Shown here: positions 11,032-23,000 of the stretch, one piece after another
How the letters are laid out: every line of letters starts with the position of its first letter
Numbering within the stretch: the stretch's first letter is position 1
Source of the DNA: Phoronis australis
Lineage: Eukaryota > Phoronida > Phoronidae
Length of the DNA: 37,592 bases
Direction of reading: 5' to 3'
Assembly (NCBI GenBank): GCA_002633005.1
Contig: NMRA01000873.1
Span: forward strand, 74,600 to 112,191
Notes under the pieces: generated by a model
What the model was told of the DNA's origin: nothing
The model's database searches: none
The model's input: only the letters and a program-made list of their open reading frames with translations
Made by a program: the position numbers and the translations under genes

Positions 11032-14000
11032 GTAAATAGTTAATATGTGTTTTCAGATTCAGTATATCAGTTTTGCCATATCGTATTAACAGTTTTTCTA
11101 GTACTTTTTTGTGCTGCTTATTTGGAAATTGGTATTTCTCACAATTTGCTATGTAATGGAAAGCGCAATAGTACCATCCAGAATTGAACTGTCTTCTGTT
11201 ACAGAAGTAGAAAAATGTATGGTATAACCGGCATAGTATCAAAGTGTCGGACCCTACCTAGTGCTAAGACGGACAAGCAAAGAACAGTGTATATATATAG
11301 ATTATTACATGGCGAAGTCGTTATCCCCGGTATTCTAGAGCCCGAGTGGATTTTGGAGAATTATCGCCCGAGGGGCATTAGCCCCGAGGGTGATAATTCT
11401 CCAAAATCTACGAGGGCTCTAGATAAGGGGGATAACATGTAATAATTTATTTATACCTCATACTGAACAAGAAACATTGCAGTGAACCGATCTACCTTTC
11501 TCGACTTGCCTCAGCTTTGTAACTACTTTCTATGTCAGAGGCCCGGGGTCGGAGGTCGTGACCTTTTAAGAAAAGCCGAGCTTTTTTTGTCAAATAATGC
11601 TTTTACTCAAAGCCAATTGAAAATTCAAACAAAATAGAAATAGAGTGAATCTATAAATTGAGGTTTAGAAACTATTACAGCTTACTACGCGTTTTATCAC
11701 GCCAAGGTTCAACCGGGAAAATATCGTCTGCTAAAGTAGGTTACCACTGGTAACTGAGTATAATGCTCAAGCCAAAGGATCCTGACCACATGATATCCGC
11801 ATTCAAATAGATCGGGCAAATACACGTGAGAGAACATGAGAGAAATATTTCACTGAATTAGAATATCGTTTTTGTGGAAATCATGCGTTTTATTTTTCAT
11901 AGCGTATAAATGTTGGTACATTGCCCTTTGTTGGACATGCGATTGTTGCGCGTGCTCATATAAGTATTCTATTTTCACATTCGATGACGTCAGCTTCTGA
12001 GTGGTGTTGTGGTAAAGTCGACGACTCGAAACTCTTGCGGACCGGGTTCGAAACCGGCCTCCGTTCCCGCCAAAATGTTATCTCAACAGTGAGATAACTA
12101 AATGGGTTATTACACGGTTGCATTGGCTATTCGAGGCTAATATTGTGTTATAATAGACTATATCTGCTCACTTTGTCAATTTTGGGTGTTAGCATTGCAA
12201 CTCCCAATATTTCAAAAAAGTTGATAGCAGAAGACTTGTGATCCTACAATACTTCAGACATAAAATATTAACCACCACATTGGCCATAAAGTTGCAGCTT
12301 GACAGATGTGTGGCATTGTGGGTAAATGTTGTTGAAAGTAAGACTTCCATTGTGGTAATTTGGTACGAGCCTAGTCATAAGGATGTGTTTGCAATACAGC
12401 TGTAATTCTGCATGTTGTTCTGTTAAGGTACTGCAAGGGAAGGCGTTCAGGAAATTCTTCAGAATGAGGAGAAAAAATTGGTGGAAAATTTAATATTTCC
12501 TCTTAAAAAGGTAATTTAAATAATTGTGCAGCACTTGGCCAGCCATACATTTATGTACTGTAGCACTGAATACTGTTGGTTGGACCAAGTACACAAGTCA
12601 TGCATAATTTTGTGCTCTTGCACATTTTTCTTTTTATGAGTCAGTTTCCTTTATTTGTGACTAGTATAATTTTAATTCTCTCAGCACCATCTACAACACT
12701 TTTGAAGTTGCATTTTCCTCATTTTCTGTATGGCCGTACTGTGTTGAGTTTCACTGAGTTCATTGAGATTTTGATTCAAAAGAGTAATATTGAAACGTTT
12801 GAGGTTAATTTAGCTTTTGGTCAACTGGGTGCCTCTGAGAAATGATCTGAACTCATGGTAGTTTTCCCTCAATTTTAGTTCATGAAAGCACTGTTGTGTG
12901 CCTATGCGCAGTCTCTTCCTTAACAATATAATACTTCTATAGAAGGAGGAGTCTGTCTGTCTGTCTATCATCTCCTCCTGCCCCTGCCAACAACACCGCA
13001 TATGGACATGGGTGTGACTCTGTGTGCTCATGCAGCTGTAATTGTTCTCAATTTCAGAAAAGCGATAAGTTTCCCAAAGCCAAGTACTTCTGCCGACTGT
13101 GTGACTACCACTGTGACGACGTCCAGCATTGTATGAAACACATCAAGGACACCAGACACTGCCGTTTAAAACAGGTGTGAGAGAAGCATCAAACTATAGA
13201 GCGCTTTACTGATGATCGCTTGTCAATACATTAGAGGAACTGGTTGTAGCCTATATTGGGCACAAGAACCAGTTTTGGCTTCACTATTCCTGAACTGAGG
13301 GTCTGTTTTACCTCCACTGTCATTGTTAGCTGTCGGCTCTTGACTTTCTTGTCAATACAGCCAGATTTTGCCCCTTAAGCTAAAAAAAATAAAAATGTAA
13401 TTGGACCTTTTTCTCTGGTAAAATCAATCTCATAGTATTCCTTACCGTGATAAGATTCTATTTCCAAGGTAAAATTTAGCTTTTAATTGGAACAGAACTA
13501 ATCAGTAATTGGTGTGTTCCCATTCTTCATGTGCTGGTTACATCACTCCATAAATTCACATTTTTCCTCATGTTGTTACAGCTGTGCCAACCTTGCAGTA
13601 AAACATTCTTAAATTATTGTTTTTGCTAAGAAGTTTTAAAGAGCCAAATTCCAGTAGGATGAATATTCATGTCACTGACTCCGTTACAATAGTGTAAAGT
13701 TACCTTCTGGAGTCATATAAAATTTGATAGAAACCACTAGCTTTCAGTCTCATCTCGGGTCTTCGTCGGGTGGAATGATGGGTAACTAGGGCCTCGCCTG
13801 TGTCTGCTATATCGTCATTGTTGTGTGTCATGCGATGTGACCTCTGTCGGGTCGTCAGGAGTAAGTTCTGGCAGATGGCGGGTAGGTAGTAGCTCGAGTC
13901 TCTCTTATGTGATGGAGTGTGCCGGCGGATTTCCACCACTTCACTTATCTTTCTGCACCAATACTTTGTTCTCTCTCACTAAGACGGTTGCATTGTCCGA

Positions 14001-17000
14001 AGAGACATTGTGTGATGTCTGAAAACAGTGTTCACAAAACACAGACCCAGAGCCGGTAGATGTACAGATTGATCCTTAATCCTAATGCCGAGGTTCCTAG
14101 CAGTCTCACCCACATAACTTGCATTGCAGTCAGGGCAGTCGATCTTGTAGATAACATCCCATTTACGGCAATCATCAGACTTGTCCTCAGGGCAAACCAG
14201 GTAATTCCTCAGGGTGTTAAATGGTTTGTGGCAATTGTGACAATGATGACGTAACTGATATAGGCGATGCCCCAGTTACCTGCCATTCCACCCGACGAAG
14301 GTCTCGCGATGATACCAAAAGCTAGTGATTTTTATAAAACTTCATGACTCCGAAATATAACTTTACATTACTCCGTCGAATTCCCTTTTCATTGCCATAT
14401 TTTGTTGTGTACAAGAGTCCTGTATTTTGAGAACCAGTTTTCTCCACTGAATAATGGGTATCAAACTGGTTTTAGAAATCTGGTGATCATTGATGAATTT
14501 TTACCTTTAAATTATTGATTAATAATTTGTAATAGCTCTTAATTCTGTTCTTTTCAGCTTCGTGACGAAGACAAGTTATTACACTGCCTTCCTTACCCAA
14601 CTCCAGCTCACATCTCGGCTGTCAATGATGTCATGGTGTCCATATTTTCACGGTCAGCTCTGGAGCCTGCTGAACTGGACAAAAGGTGGCAGGCTATCTC
14701 ACAAATACAGGAAGTGATCACCAAAAAACTACCAGGTATGAACTGTGACTGAGAGTGAGCTAATACATAAGCTGTGGTAATGTTTATGGGTTTGAAATGC
14801 TCTGTGCTAGACACTCGTATAGGTGAACAATGCTTTTTTGTAAGACGTTCTGGTCAATTTGGCCTATTTTATCTAATTTAAAGGTCATTTTGAATAGATT
14901 TCTATCGAAACTAATGAGAAAAAATAACATGACAAATAATTTTTCAAACCGAAAGAGTGACACCGTGAAACAGTTGCACAATGCAAACTCTTTGTGTCTG
15001 ACTGGCACATTATCAGTTTCATAGCTCTGAAAGGCCTTTGTGGGATCATTGTTGCATGGAATAGACCTTGTGAAGGTATTAGCTTTGACCAGAGCTGTAA
15101 ATCAACAAAAGTTGTTGTTTTTGAGATTTTATTGGAAATTGTCAGACATTCATTACAATCAAGTTTGTTGTCTGTACCAGTTTAATAATACTCTTATTTA
15201 TAGCATGCTCTGCCATTTATGGTGTGGTGTTTTTGCTTGTCAACAGAGCATCAGTCTGCGACCATGAGAATCGCAGATTTGATTCTGCGATGAGGCTGAT
15301 TTCAGAAAATCACCTGTAATCGCGATTGTATTAAGTTTTAATACTTGGTTCTGGTATAATCACTTCAGGCAAATGTTACGCTCCGTGAATGTGACTGAAA
15401 ATCGACAGGAAATAACATTGCCCATTAATATTTTTGCTTCTGTTCATTTTTAGTTAGATGAAGTTGCCTGTGTCTGATGTCATCTAATTATTATTAAGTA
15501 CAGAAAAATTCTTCAGTTATTTCATGGAATTTGTCAAATCTACGAACCCAAAAACCTTGAATCTATGTAGTATACTTACTTATTAGTTTACTGGTGTTAT
15601 TGAAGAGATCATCACTTTGCGAATTAATTTAGTTTGAATCATTTGTAAAACTTGCATTGTTTTTTGTCATCTTTTTGTAAACCAAGCCTGTTAATTAATT
15701 CAAAGGGAAGGTTGGTTTTCTAACTTTTGAATTGGTCCATTTTTCCTTTGCTGCGGGGGAGCATCAAAACTTTCTCCAGGTAGGGATTCAAGTGAACCCA
15801 CTAGTTAGTTTAAAATCTGTGTCATTTCATGCTCCTGAAGCACATTTTGAAAGATAACAAAACATCAGTATGCTATTTTAACAGGACTGCTGAGTGAACA
15901 ATTAATATTTCTTTTATTAATATTGCATACATAGGCTTTTAGAATTTCCTGAACTCATTTTGCATTACAGAGCTCAGTCTGTTGCCCTATGGATCGACAG
16001 TGACCGGCTTTGGTCTGATGTCCAGTGACATCAACCTGGACATTGTCTACCGAAGTGGTCATAATCCAGCCCAGGTGCTAATGTCCAGTTTGGAAGCATT
16101 GCAACAGTCTGGTCAGTAGAAATGATCTGTTGTTTGTCAGATGAGTGTTAGTTGAAAGGACGTGCTCATTACGTGTATGTATCGTCCACGGTAGCCCAGA
16201 TTGGTCTTAGGTCAGTTTATTTAACATACAGTACAACAGAAATTTTGTTTGTCACATTTCTCAACAAAATACCCATGAAGGGTAATGTAATAGTCACTTA
16301 CAGGGGTTTTGCATTTTGAGAATCACTTTTCTCCGTGGAATAACAGGCATCAAAGTGGTTCTCATAATCGGGGACCCCTGTAAGTCACTGACTCTAAGCC
16401 TCGCTTTTTGCCAAAAATTAACTCTTGATTTAGGCCACTTACAAGGAATAAAACTGGTCTTGACTTGTTTCTTATTCAAATCAGAAGTGATTTCTGCATT
16501 TGAAAGGGGCTGACTGTTCATTGTTGGTAGAAATCATGGTCAACAAGTTGGCTTGACACACCGGGTCTTTTATTTGCTAAACAGAGTCTCAAGCTACAGT
16601 AGCGAAGTATCAGTTCTTTCCAATCCCAAAACCCACTTCCCATCTGAGTAAGGAACATACTAGGTAAGTGGTCTTAATCAATTGTTCGTTTCTTTAGCAG
16701 AGCATGGGCTTGTAGTGCTTAATAATTAAAAGCATATTCACTACGTATGTTTATTATACGTCTCTAAAGTACGACATGCAGAAACATGTAGATTTTATTG
16801 CATTTCAGAGGGTTTCACCAGTGTACATAGTGACTTCTCTGCCAAGTATCCTAGTATTACGGTTATTGTGGACAAGCTGGAGTGCTTGCTGGGTGTTGAC
16901 AATGGCATGGCCTGTGAGACTTCACAGTTGTTAGAAACGTATGCCAAGGTCGACCCTCGTGTTCTTCAGTTGGGAGTCATATTTAGGCATTGGGCGAAGG

Positions 17001-20000
17001 TGAGTGTGGGAGGAAGACATAGAACAGTTAGTTTTAAACTAAGCATCGAAATTATATTTACTATTTCTTAGTTAACAATTAAAATTCTCTATCGTTATTT
17101 TATCTATAGTTAGTAAACAAATCAGTCATTTTGCTTTGAATTTACTTTGTAAGCCAAGATTAGTGCGTTGTTTTAATTAGATCCGGACATATTATCTCCA
17201 CATGTAACCAGATGTGGTATTTTCATACAAATTATGTTGTAATGTTGGACATCAGAAGCAATGCTAAGCAACCATTTCTACTTATGATAACTTTTGCTAG
17301 TTCTCTTTCTCGTAAATTATCCTTTTGCCAAACTGTTTTTGAGGAGACTCACGAAATGTGGATTTCCGTGACATTTTGTTTGGCTGTTCTAGTTGAGCTG
17401 TCTCGTGGATGAGATGCTGGTACCACCTAGTGTCTCTTTTGCTTTGCTTCTGAAGTGCCATCATTGAGCGTGGACACATCCCAATAGTATGGTTATTACC
17501 TCATAGTTTGTTGGTGAACCTCTGCGTTAATTACAAAGAATTTCATGTTAGCAGTTTATTCGGTGTTCAGTTTGCAATCAGAATTGTCCCGTCATGTATA
17601 TAACTCTCCGCTTTTGAGGCCAGCTAACACACCTATGAGCGAAGTCAGACTAGTAGAGAATGGTGTATTCTGTCCTCTCAGCTCGTTCATTTTTTGTGTG
17701 TTGTCATTAGCAGCTTGTTCTGCAACAGGAGAAATTTGTAAGCGTGCTGATATCCTATGAAAAACTAAGTTTGATGTAGTGATAAGCAGATTATCTCCAC
17801 ATGTAACCAGTTGTATTTTCATACAAATTATGTTGTAATGTTGGGCATCAGAAGCAATGCTAAGCAACCATTTCTACTTATGATAACTTTTGCTAGTTCT
17901 CTTTCTCGTAAATTGTCCTTTTGCCAAACTGTTTTTGGGGGGACTAGTTGACAGTGGCGTATTATGTCCTCTCAGCTCGTTCATTTTTTGTGTGTTGGCA
18001 TTAGCAGCTTGTTCTGCAACAGGAGAAATTTGTAAGCGTGCTGATATCCTATGAAAAACTAAGTTTGATGTAGTGATAAGCAGATTATCTCCACATGTAA
18101 CCAGTTGTATTTTCATACAAATTATGTTGTAATGTTGGGCATCAGAAGCAATGCTAAGCAACCATTTCTACTTATGATAACTTTTGCTAATTCTCTTTCT
18201 CGTAAATTGTCCTTTTGCCAANGTGACCATTGAATGTGTGTGTTTGTGCGTGTTCATTGTGATTCACATTGTATTACTGATAATAAATGTATAATAAAAA
18301 ACTTGTGTTATAACCACTATCAGTAAAATTGATAAAAATTGCACTTTTTTCTAGCTATGCAAGATTGACAGCCAAGAGGATGGTACCCTGCCAGCACATA
18401 GCCTTGCACTGATGACTGTGTACTTCCTACAGCAGGTCAAACCTCCTGTTCTCCCATGTTTACATGGTGTAAGTAAGCTTTTTACTGTCATCCTTTCTTG
18501 AACGTGTCTATTTAGGACCAAATGATTTCACTTTGAGACTACTAGGTTTAATGGTTTCATTGCTGTAGGGTTTACTGTAACCATAAATGCTAACTAGTTA
18601 TCACATGATGTTCTGCTTATTTCAGATTGGGACTTCATCTCAGGAAAATCCACACGACTATTTTAAGGATATTAAGAATTTGGTACGTTTTTCATGCAAT
18701 TACAATGGAGTAATCATAGAGGTTACATTTGTTCATATACAGCGCTCACATGGCAAAAAATATGTTTCCAAGTTTAACTTTAATGTATTTAAAAGACTTT
18801 TTTCGAAATGGTGTTCATAGCCTTCGGCCATTGTTAAGTAGGTCTGCTCTTATACATTTCAGCAAAATGACCTCTGTTCAGATTGATTGTTTGCAAAAAT
18901 TGCCTTTATGAAAATGTTTCTATGAAATTTAAATTGAATCGGCGGCTTCAAACCTGAAGAAAGCCTTGGTGATTGTTTTCCTTTCTCTCGCTGTAGTCCA
19001 AAGTGTGGCGGACCACAAATGAAATGTGTCTTGGTGAACTATGGATCAACCTCCTGAAGTTTTATAGTGTCGACTTCAACATGGCCGACAATATCGTGGG
19101 CATCCGTCAGCCGGGTCTCCTGCTTAAGAAGGATAAGAAATGGGGCTCCAAACGACTCGCCATAGAAGGTATATGCTATGCTGTTAAACACGCATTTCTC
19201 ATCCAGTTTCTATTAGTTAACGCCCATCGTACAATTCTTCAGCATTATGTGAACATGAAAGTAACTGGCACGTGATCCAATCTCAAATTCCAGTGGTCAA
19301 AGATGAAGGAATTTTCTCTTGCTGTCTTTAACAGTTTTAAATGTATACCCATACATTTTCTGGAAGCCTGTAAATCATTAATTTTTTACTTTTTACCTGT
19401 TAAACATTTATTTGGTCACGTGACCATGTCAGTTGAAAACTTGGTGAAACAGGCTGGTGACGGGCAGAAACTTAGGCCGAAAACTGCTTTGAATTAACTC
19501 CATCCAATCGTGTAGTCCTTTCTTAGAATGTAATGAATGTCTCAGATGTTTACTCCGTTTCCAATTGGTGTTAGCTCGTCATGTCATAATGTGTTAGAAC
19601 TAGCTTGCTGTGACAGGAAAATGCGATTGTGCAGTCAATGTGCTTTGTTCAACATACGCATGGTCAGGTCCACCTTTTCCCTCACGTTTCAGACCCGTTT
19701 TCCACCAAGCGTAATTTGACCCGCTCTGTCAGTCATAGCGAACTGTTCGAATACATCCAGGATTGCATCCGCAGTGCCTACAAATACTTCGCCATTCCCC
19801 AGCTGAAGAGCGGACCACTGATTACCAAAGTTGAGATGCGAGTCAACCCTTCCTCAGCCAGTCTCTGTAGCAACAGTTCCCATGGTAACACGGACCAACC
19901 ATTGCCAGGTAGTGACACTGGATCACCATCGGAAGATATAGGAAGACCTGAGGATGATATTGACTCCCCTGGCAAGTCAAAGAAGGATACAAACCGTTCC

Positions 20001-23000
20001 GGTGGACCAAAAGTACACAATAACACTGGTACTCCAACTGAGGCTAGCCAAGTTAAAGCTGCCAAAGAAAAGAATGCAAGCCAATATGACATCAACAAGC
20101 TTGTGGCATTACTGGAATCCAAAAGCTCACCGGTGCTGTTCGATTCCGAAGGAGTCCTGGTGGATCTGAAGCGGTTGAAAAGTGTAGTTAAAAAGGATTT
20201 AGTGTTTGAACTAAAGCCTATGGGAGAAGAAGAGGTAACTTGGGTCTTGGTGGATGATACTTAAAAATGGGATGTGTGTAAAAATCTAAATTTTATTAAC
20301 ATTTCTTCAGTCTAGGATACAAAAATGAAGGAATTTTGCATTTGCTAAAAAAAACAAATTCTTCGTTTCCTGAATAAAGTTTGGTGAAACATTTAGGAAT
20401 TTTGATTCACCAAACTTAAAACTTGAGTGGCAATGGCTGTGGCCATACTGTAATCGGACATACTGTAAAAAAGTTGCTGCAAGGTGTGTTCAGCTCTCAT
20501 GTTTCCTAACTAACGTTTTCTAAAAGCTCATTTAAATGGTTCATCCAAAATGTTTTTAACTTCTGGAGAATCTGAACACTAGAAAATGGCCAGACATTGA
20601 ACACCTTGGCATTGTTCTCTACAAGTAGCATGCATAGATATTATTGGTTGACATGGTTCTCTACAAGTAGCATGCACAGATATTATTGGTTGACATGGTT
20701 CTCTACAAGTAGCATGCATAGATATTATTGGTTGGCATTGTTCTCTACAAGTAGCATGCATAGATATTATTGGTTGGCATTGTTCTCTACAAGTAGCATG
20801 CACAGATATTATTGGTTGACATTGTTCTCTACAAGTAACATGCACAGGTATTATTGGTTGGCATTGTTCTCTACAAGTAGCATACACTGATATTATTGGT
20901 TGGCATTGTTCTCTACAAGTAGCATGCACAGATATTATTGGTTAGGATTTCTTAGGTTTAGACGTAAAGACAATGGCTTGTGTTGTATCTATTTGGTGAT
21001 TTCTTGAGCTGATGTGAAATTTATAACTTGATTTTTCACTGAATTTTCACATGTTGTTTTATTTGAAGGGTCCTCCGATGGTTTGCAAGATCTGTCAGAA
21101 GAAGGGTCATCTGAAACAGAACTGTCCGGAGGAGAAGTTACCACGGTTACTACCCCTGCCCAAAATGAATAAAACTTATGAAAAGTTGTTGACAGATGTA
21201 CTGATTGAACTTCTAGGTAATGCATTTGGGATGAACATTACAGGGATTTATTAGAAGTGCTTGCTCGAAAAGATTTCTCAAAAGTCTCAAAACATTTTGT
21301 TTGGCCAGTTCAATTAAAAGTGGGTGCATTATATAAATTTTGTAACCGCGATTACATTTTAATATAGAATAATCCAAATTAATGTTTCAATTAGCTGTAA
21401 TTAGCTTTCAAAAGCCCTTATCTCATGTGACTAAGGACACTTATACCAGGGGACATTGCATTCAGCCTTGAGACATCTGTGTGTCCCATGTCAAGTTTCT
21501 TTAATTGTCCCATGTAACAATACAAATGATACAACGTATAGACAAGAATATCTGTGACATGGTGTGGTGAGAACTTTCAGCCATTAGTTTAATGTGTCTT
21601 GAATTAATGTTCTGGTTTTAGGGGGTAGTAGATAAGTTTAAAACACATTATTGTTAATGGCAATCTGATTGTGAGTTTATTAGCCATTGAAGGTAAATAT
21701 CTGTTGGTTATAAACAATTAGTTTTACTGTTTCACATTATGACAATAGAGGGGGTTTGGTGACTACCATTTGAATAACTTGATAGAAACCATTGATTGCG
21801 AGTGGGACCCTGCATGTGCTTTTATATGGCCAAGCTTTGGCGGGATCTATTGGATACTCTATAGGGTGGTTTCAGAGAGCCACAAGGCTTAGCACCATTA
21901 TTGTCACAGGTCACAAATGCCCGTGTATGTTGACTACCTTGAGTTATGATATGTATGACCATACATGAACAGTGACATCTTCTGGTCACATTCTCAGACT
22001 GTTGGTGGCTGCCCTATCTTTGTGCTGTAACAAACTTCGTTGTGCTTGTTGATTGAGATTGGTCTCGTTGAAAAGATGGGATAGCCTTGTGCCGTGACCC
22101 GAGGTCATTGTTGGCAACATTAACTCGTGTTGTTGTTATCCAAACCTTTCCTCTTCAATTTCAGCCCGATATGAGCCAAGCCATCAAGAAGTGAGATCTC
22201 GGGATGACGTTGTATACAATCTTGAACGATTTCTCCAGGAGATTTATCTAGGTTAGCATTTTCCTCTGGGAATGATCTTAGCAGTCTTAAAATCATTAGG
22301 CATTTTGCCACTCCTGAGCGATCTATTAATAATGGGAGTTGATAGAGTTTTGATTACGTAAGCATCATCTCTAATAAATATGGGACTGATTCCATCGAGA
22401 CCCGTGCCTCTATATGGTTTAACTTCAATTGATAATTTGTGGCCGTGATCTTCTGGTTCCATCTCTAATTGAAAAGAAACATTACCAAGTATGGAACTGT
22501 ACGATTCCTTAAGAAAAGCATTTCCGAACTTACCAGTAGCAGTGGGAAGTTTGGATAGCAAAAAGTATTCATTGAATGACTCGAGATACTTTGGATAGGT
22601 CAAAACATAGGTTATTCCCATCTAGCTCATTTTGACATCAAAAGTGAAGACTTTGGGGCTTCAGGAAAGATTGTAATTTTCAATGTCTTGCATGCTTGGT
22701 GTGGCATTTAGGTTATTGTTTTTCAGAAACTCGTTTGACACTATTTGGGTCTTCTCGTAATGGTTTTGGCTTCCGCAACAGTGATCTAGATATCTGCATG
22801 ACATTTGATCAACCAACTGCTGAGGTAGGGGAGTGTATAACAATAACAATGTTTTTGACGATTGAATTTATAATCAGTGATATGCGATATATGCAGAAAC
22901 AGTCAACCATTTTGCTTTGTTCCTGGACTGTAAAATGTAACATGAATTACGGATCTTCAAACCAACAAACACTTGCAAAATATGGAACAGAAACAAAGCA

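Larger units (their letters stand above)
14558..16999 (+). other. TUT4/TUT7: TUT exons 4-6: degenerate N-terminal nucleotidyltransferase domain
   Basis: Exons 14558-14735, 15971-16111 and 16809-16999. Exon 5 encodes LLPYGSTVTGFG then SSDINLDI: the nucleotidyltransferase G-S motif is kept, but the D-x-D pair is D440-I-N442, so the second metal ligand is Asn. Exon 6 encodes HSDFSAKYP to FRHWAK, and the position of the third carboxylate is not acidic in my alignment. Vertebrate TUT4/7 have the same loss here, and their first domain is a binding module, not an enzyme. Confidence 0.9.

Noticed and set aside
13700-14254. Two small frames in intron 3 as host genes
   Set aside because: They are the GIY-YIG core strand shadow and the C-terminal tail of one broken Penelope-like copy.
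20235-20264. Exon 10 frame running on to a stop, giving a short TUT form
   Set aside because: A consensus donor at 20235 joins in phase to the CCHC exon as in the family. Intron retention would give the short form, but nothing here shows it is used.
20579-20929. Repeat proteins on both strands, and a CRISPR-like look of regular repeats
   Set aside because: The units are contiguous 42-bp minisatellite copies with no unique spacers, inside an intron of an animal gene.
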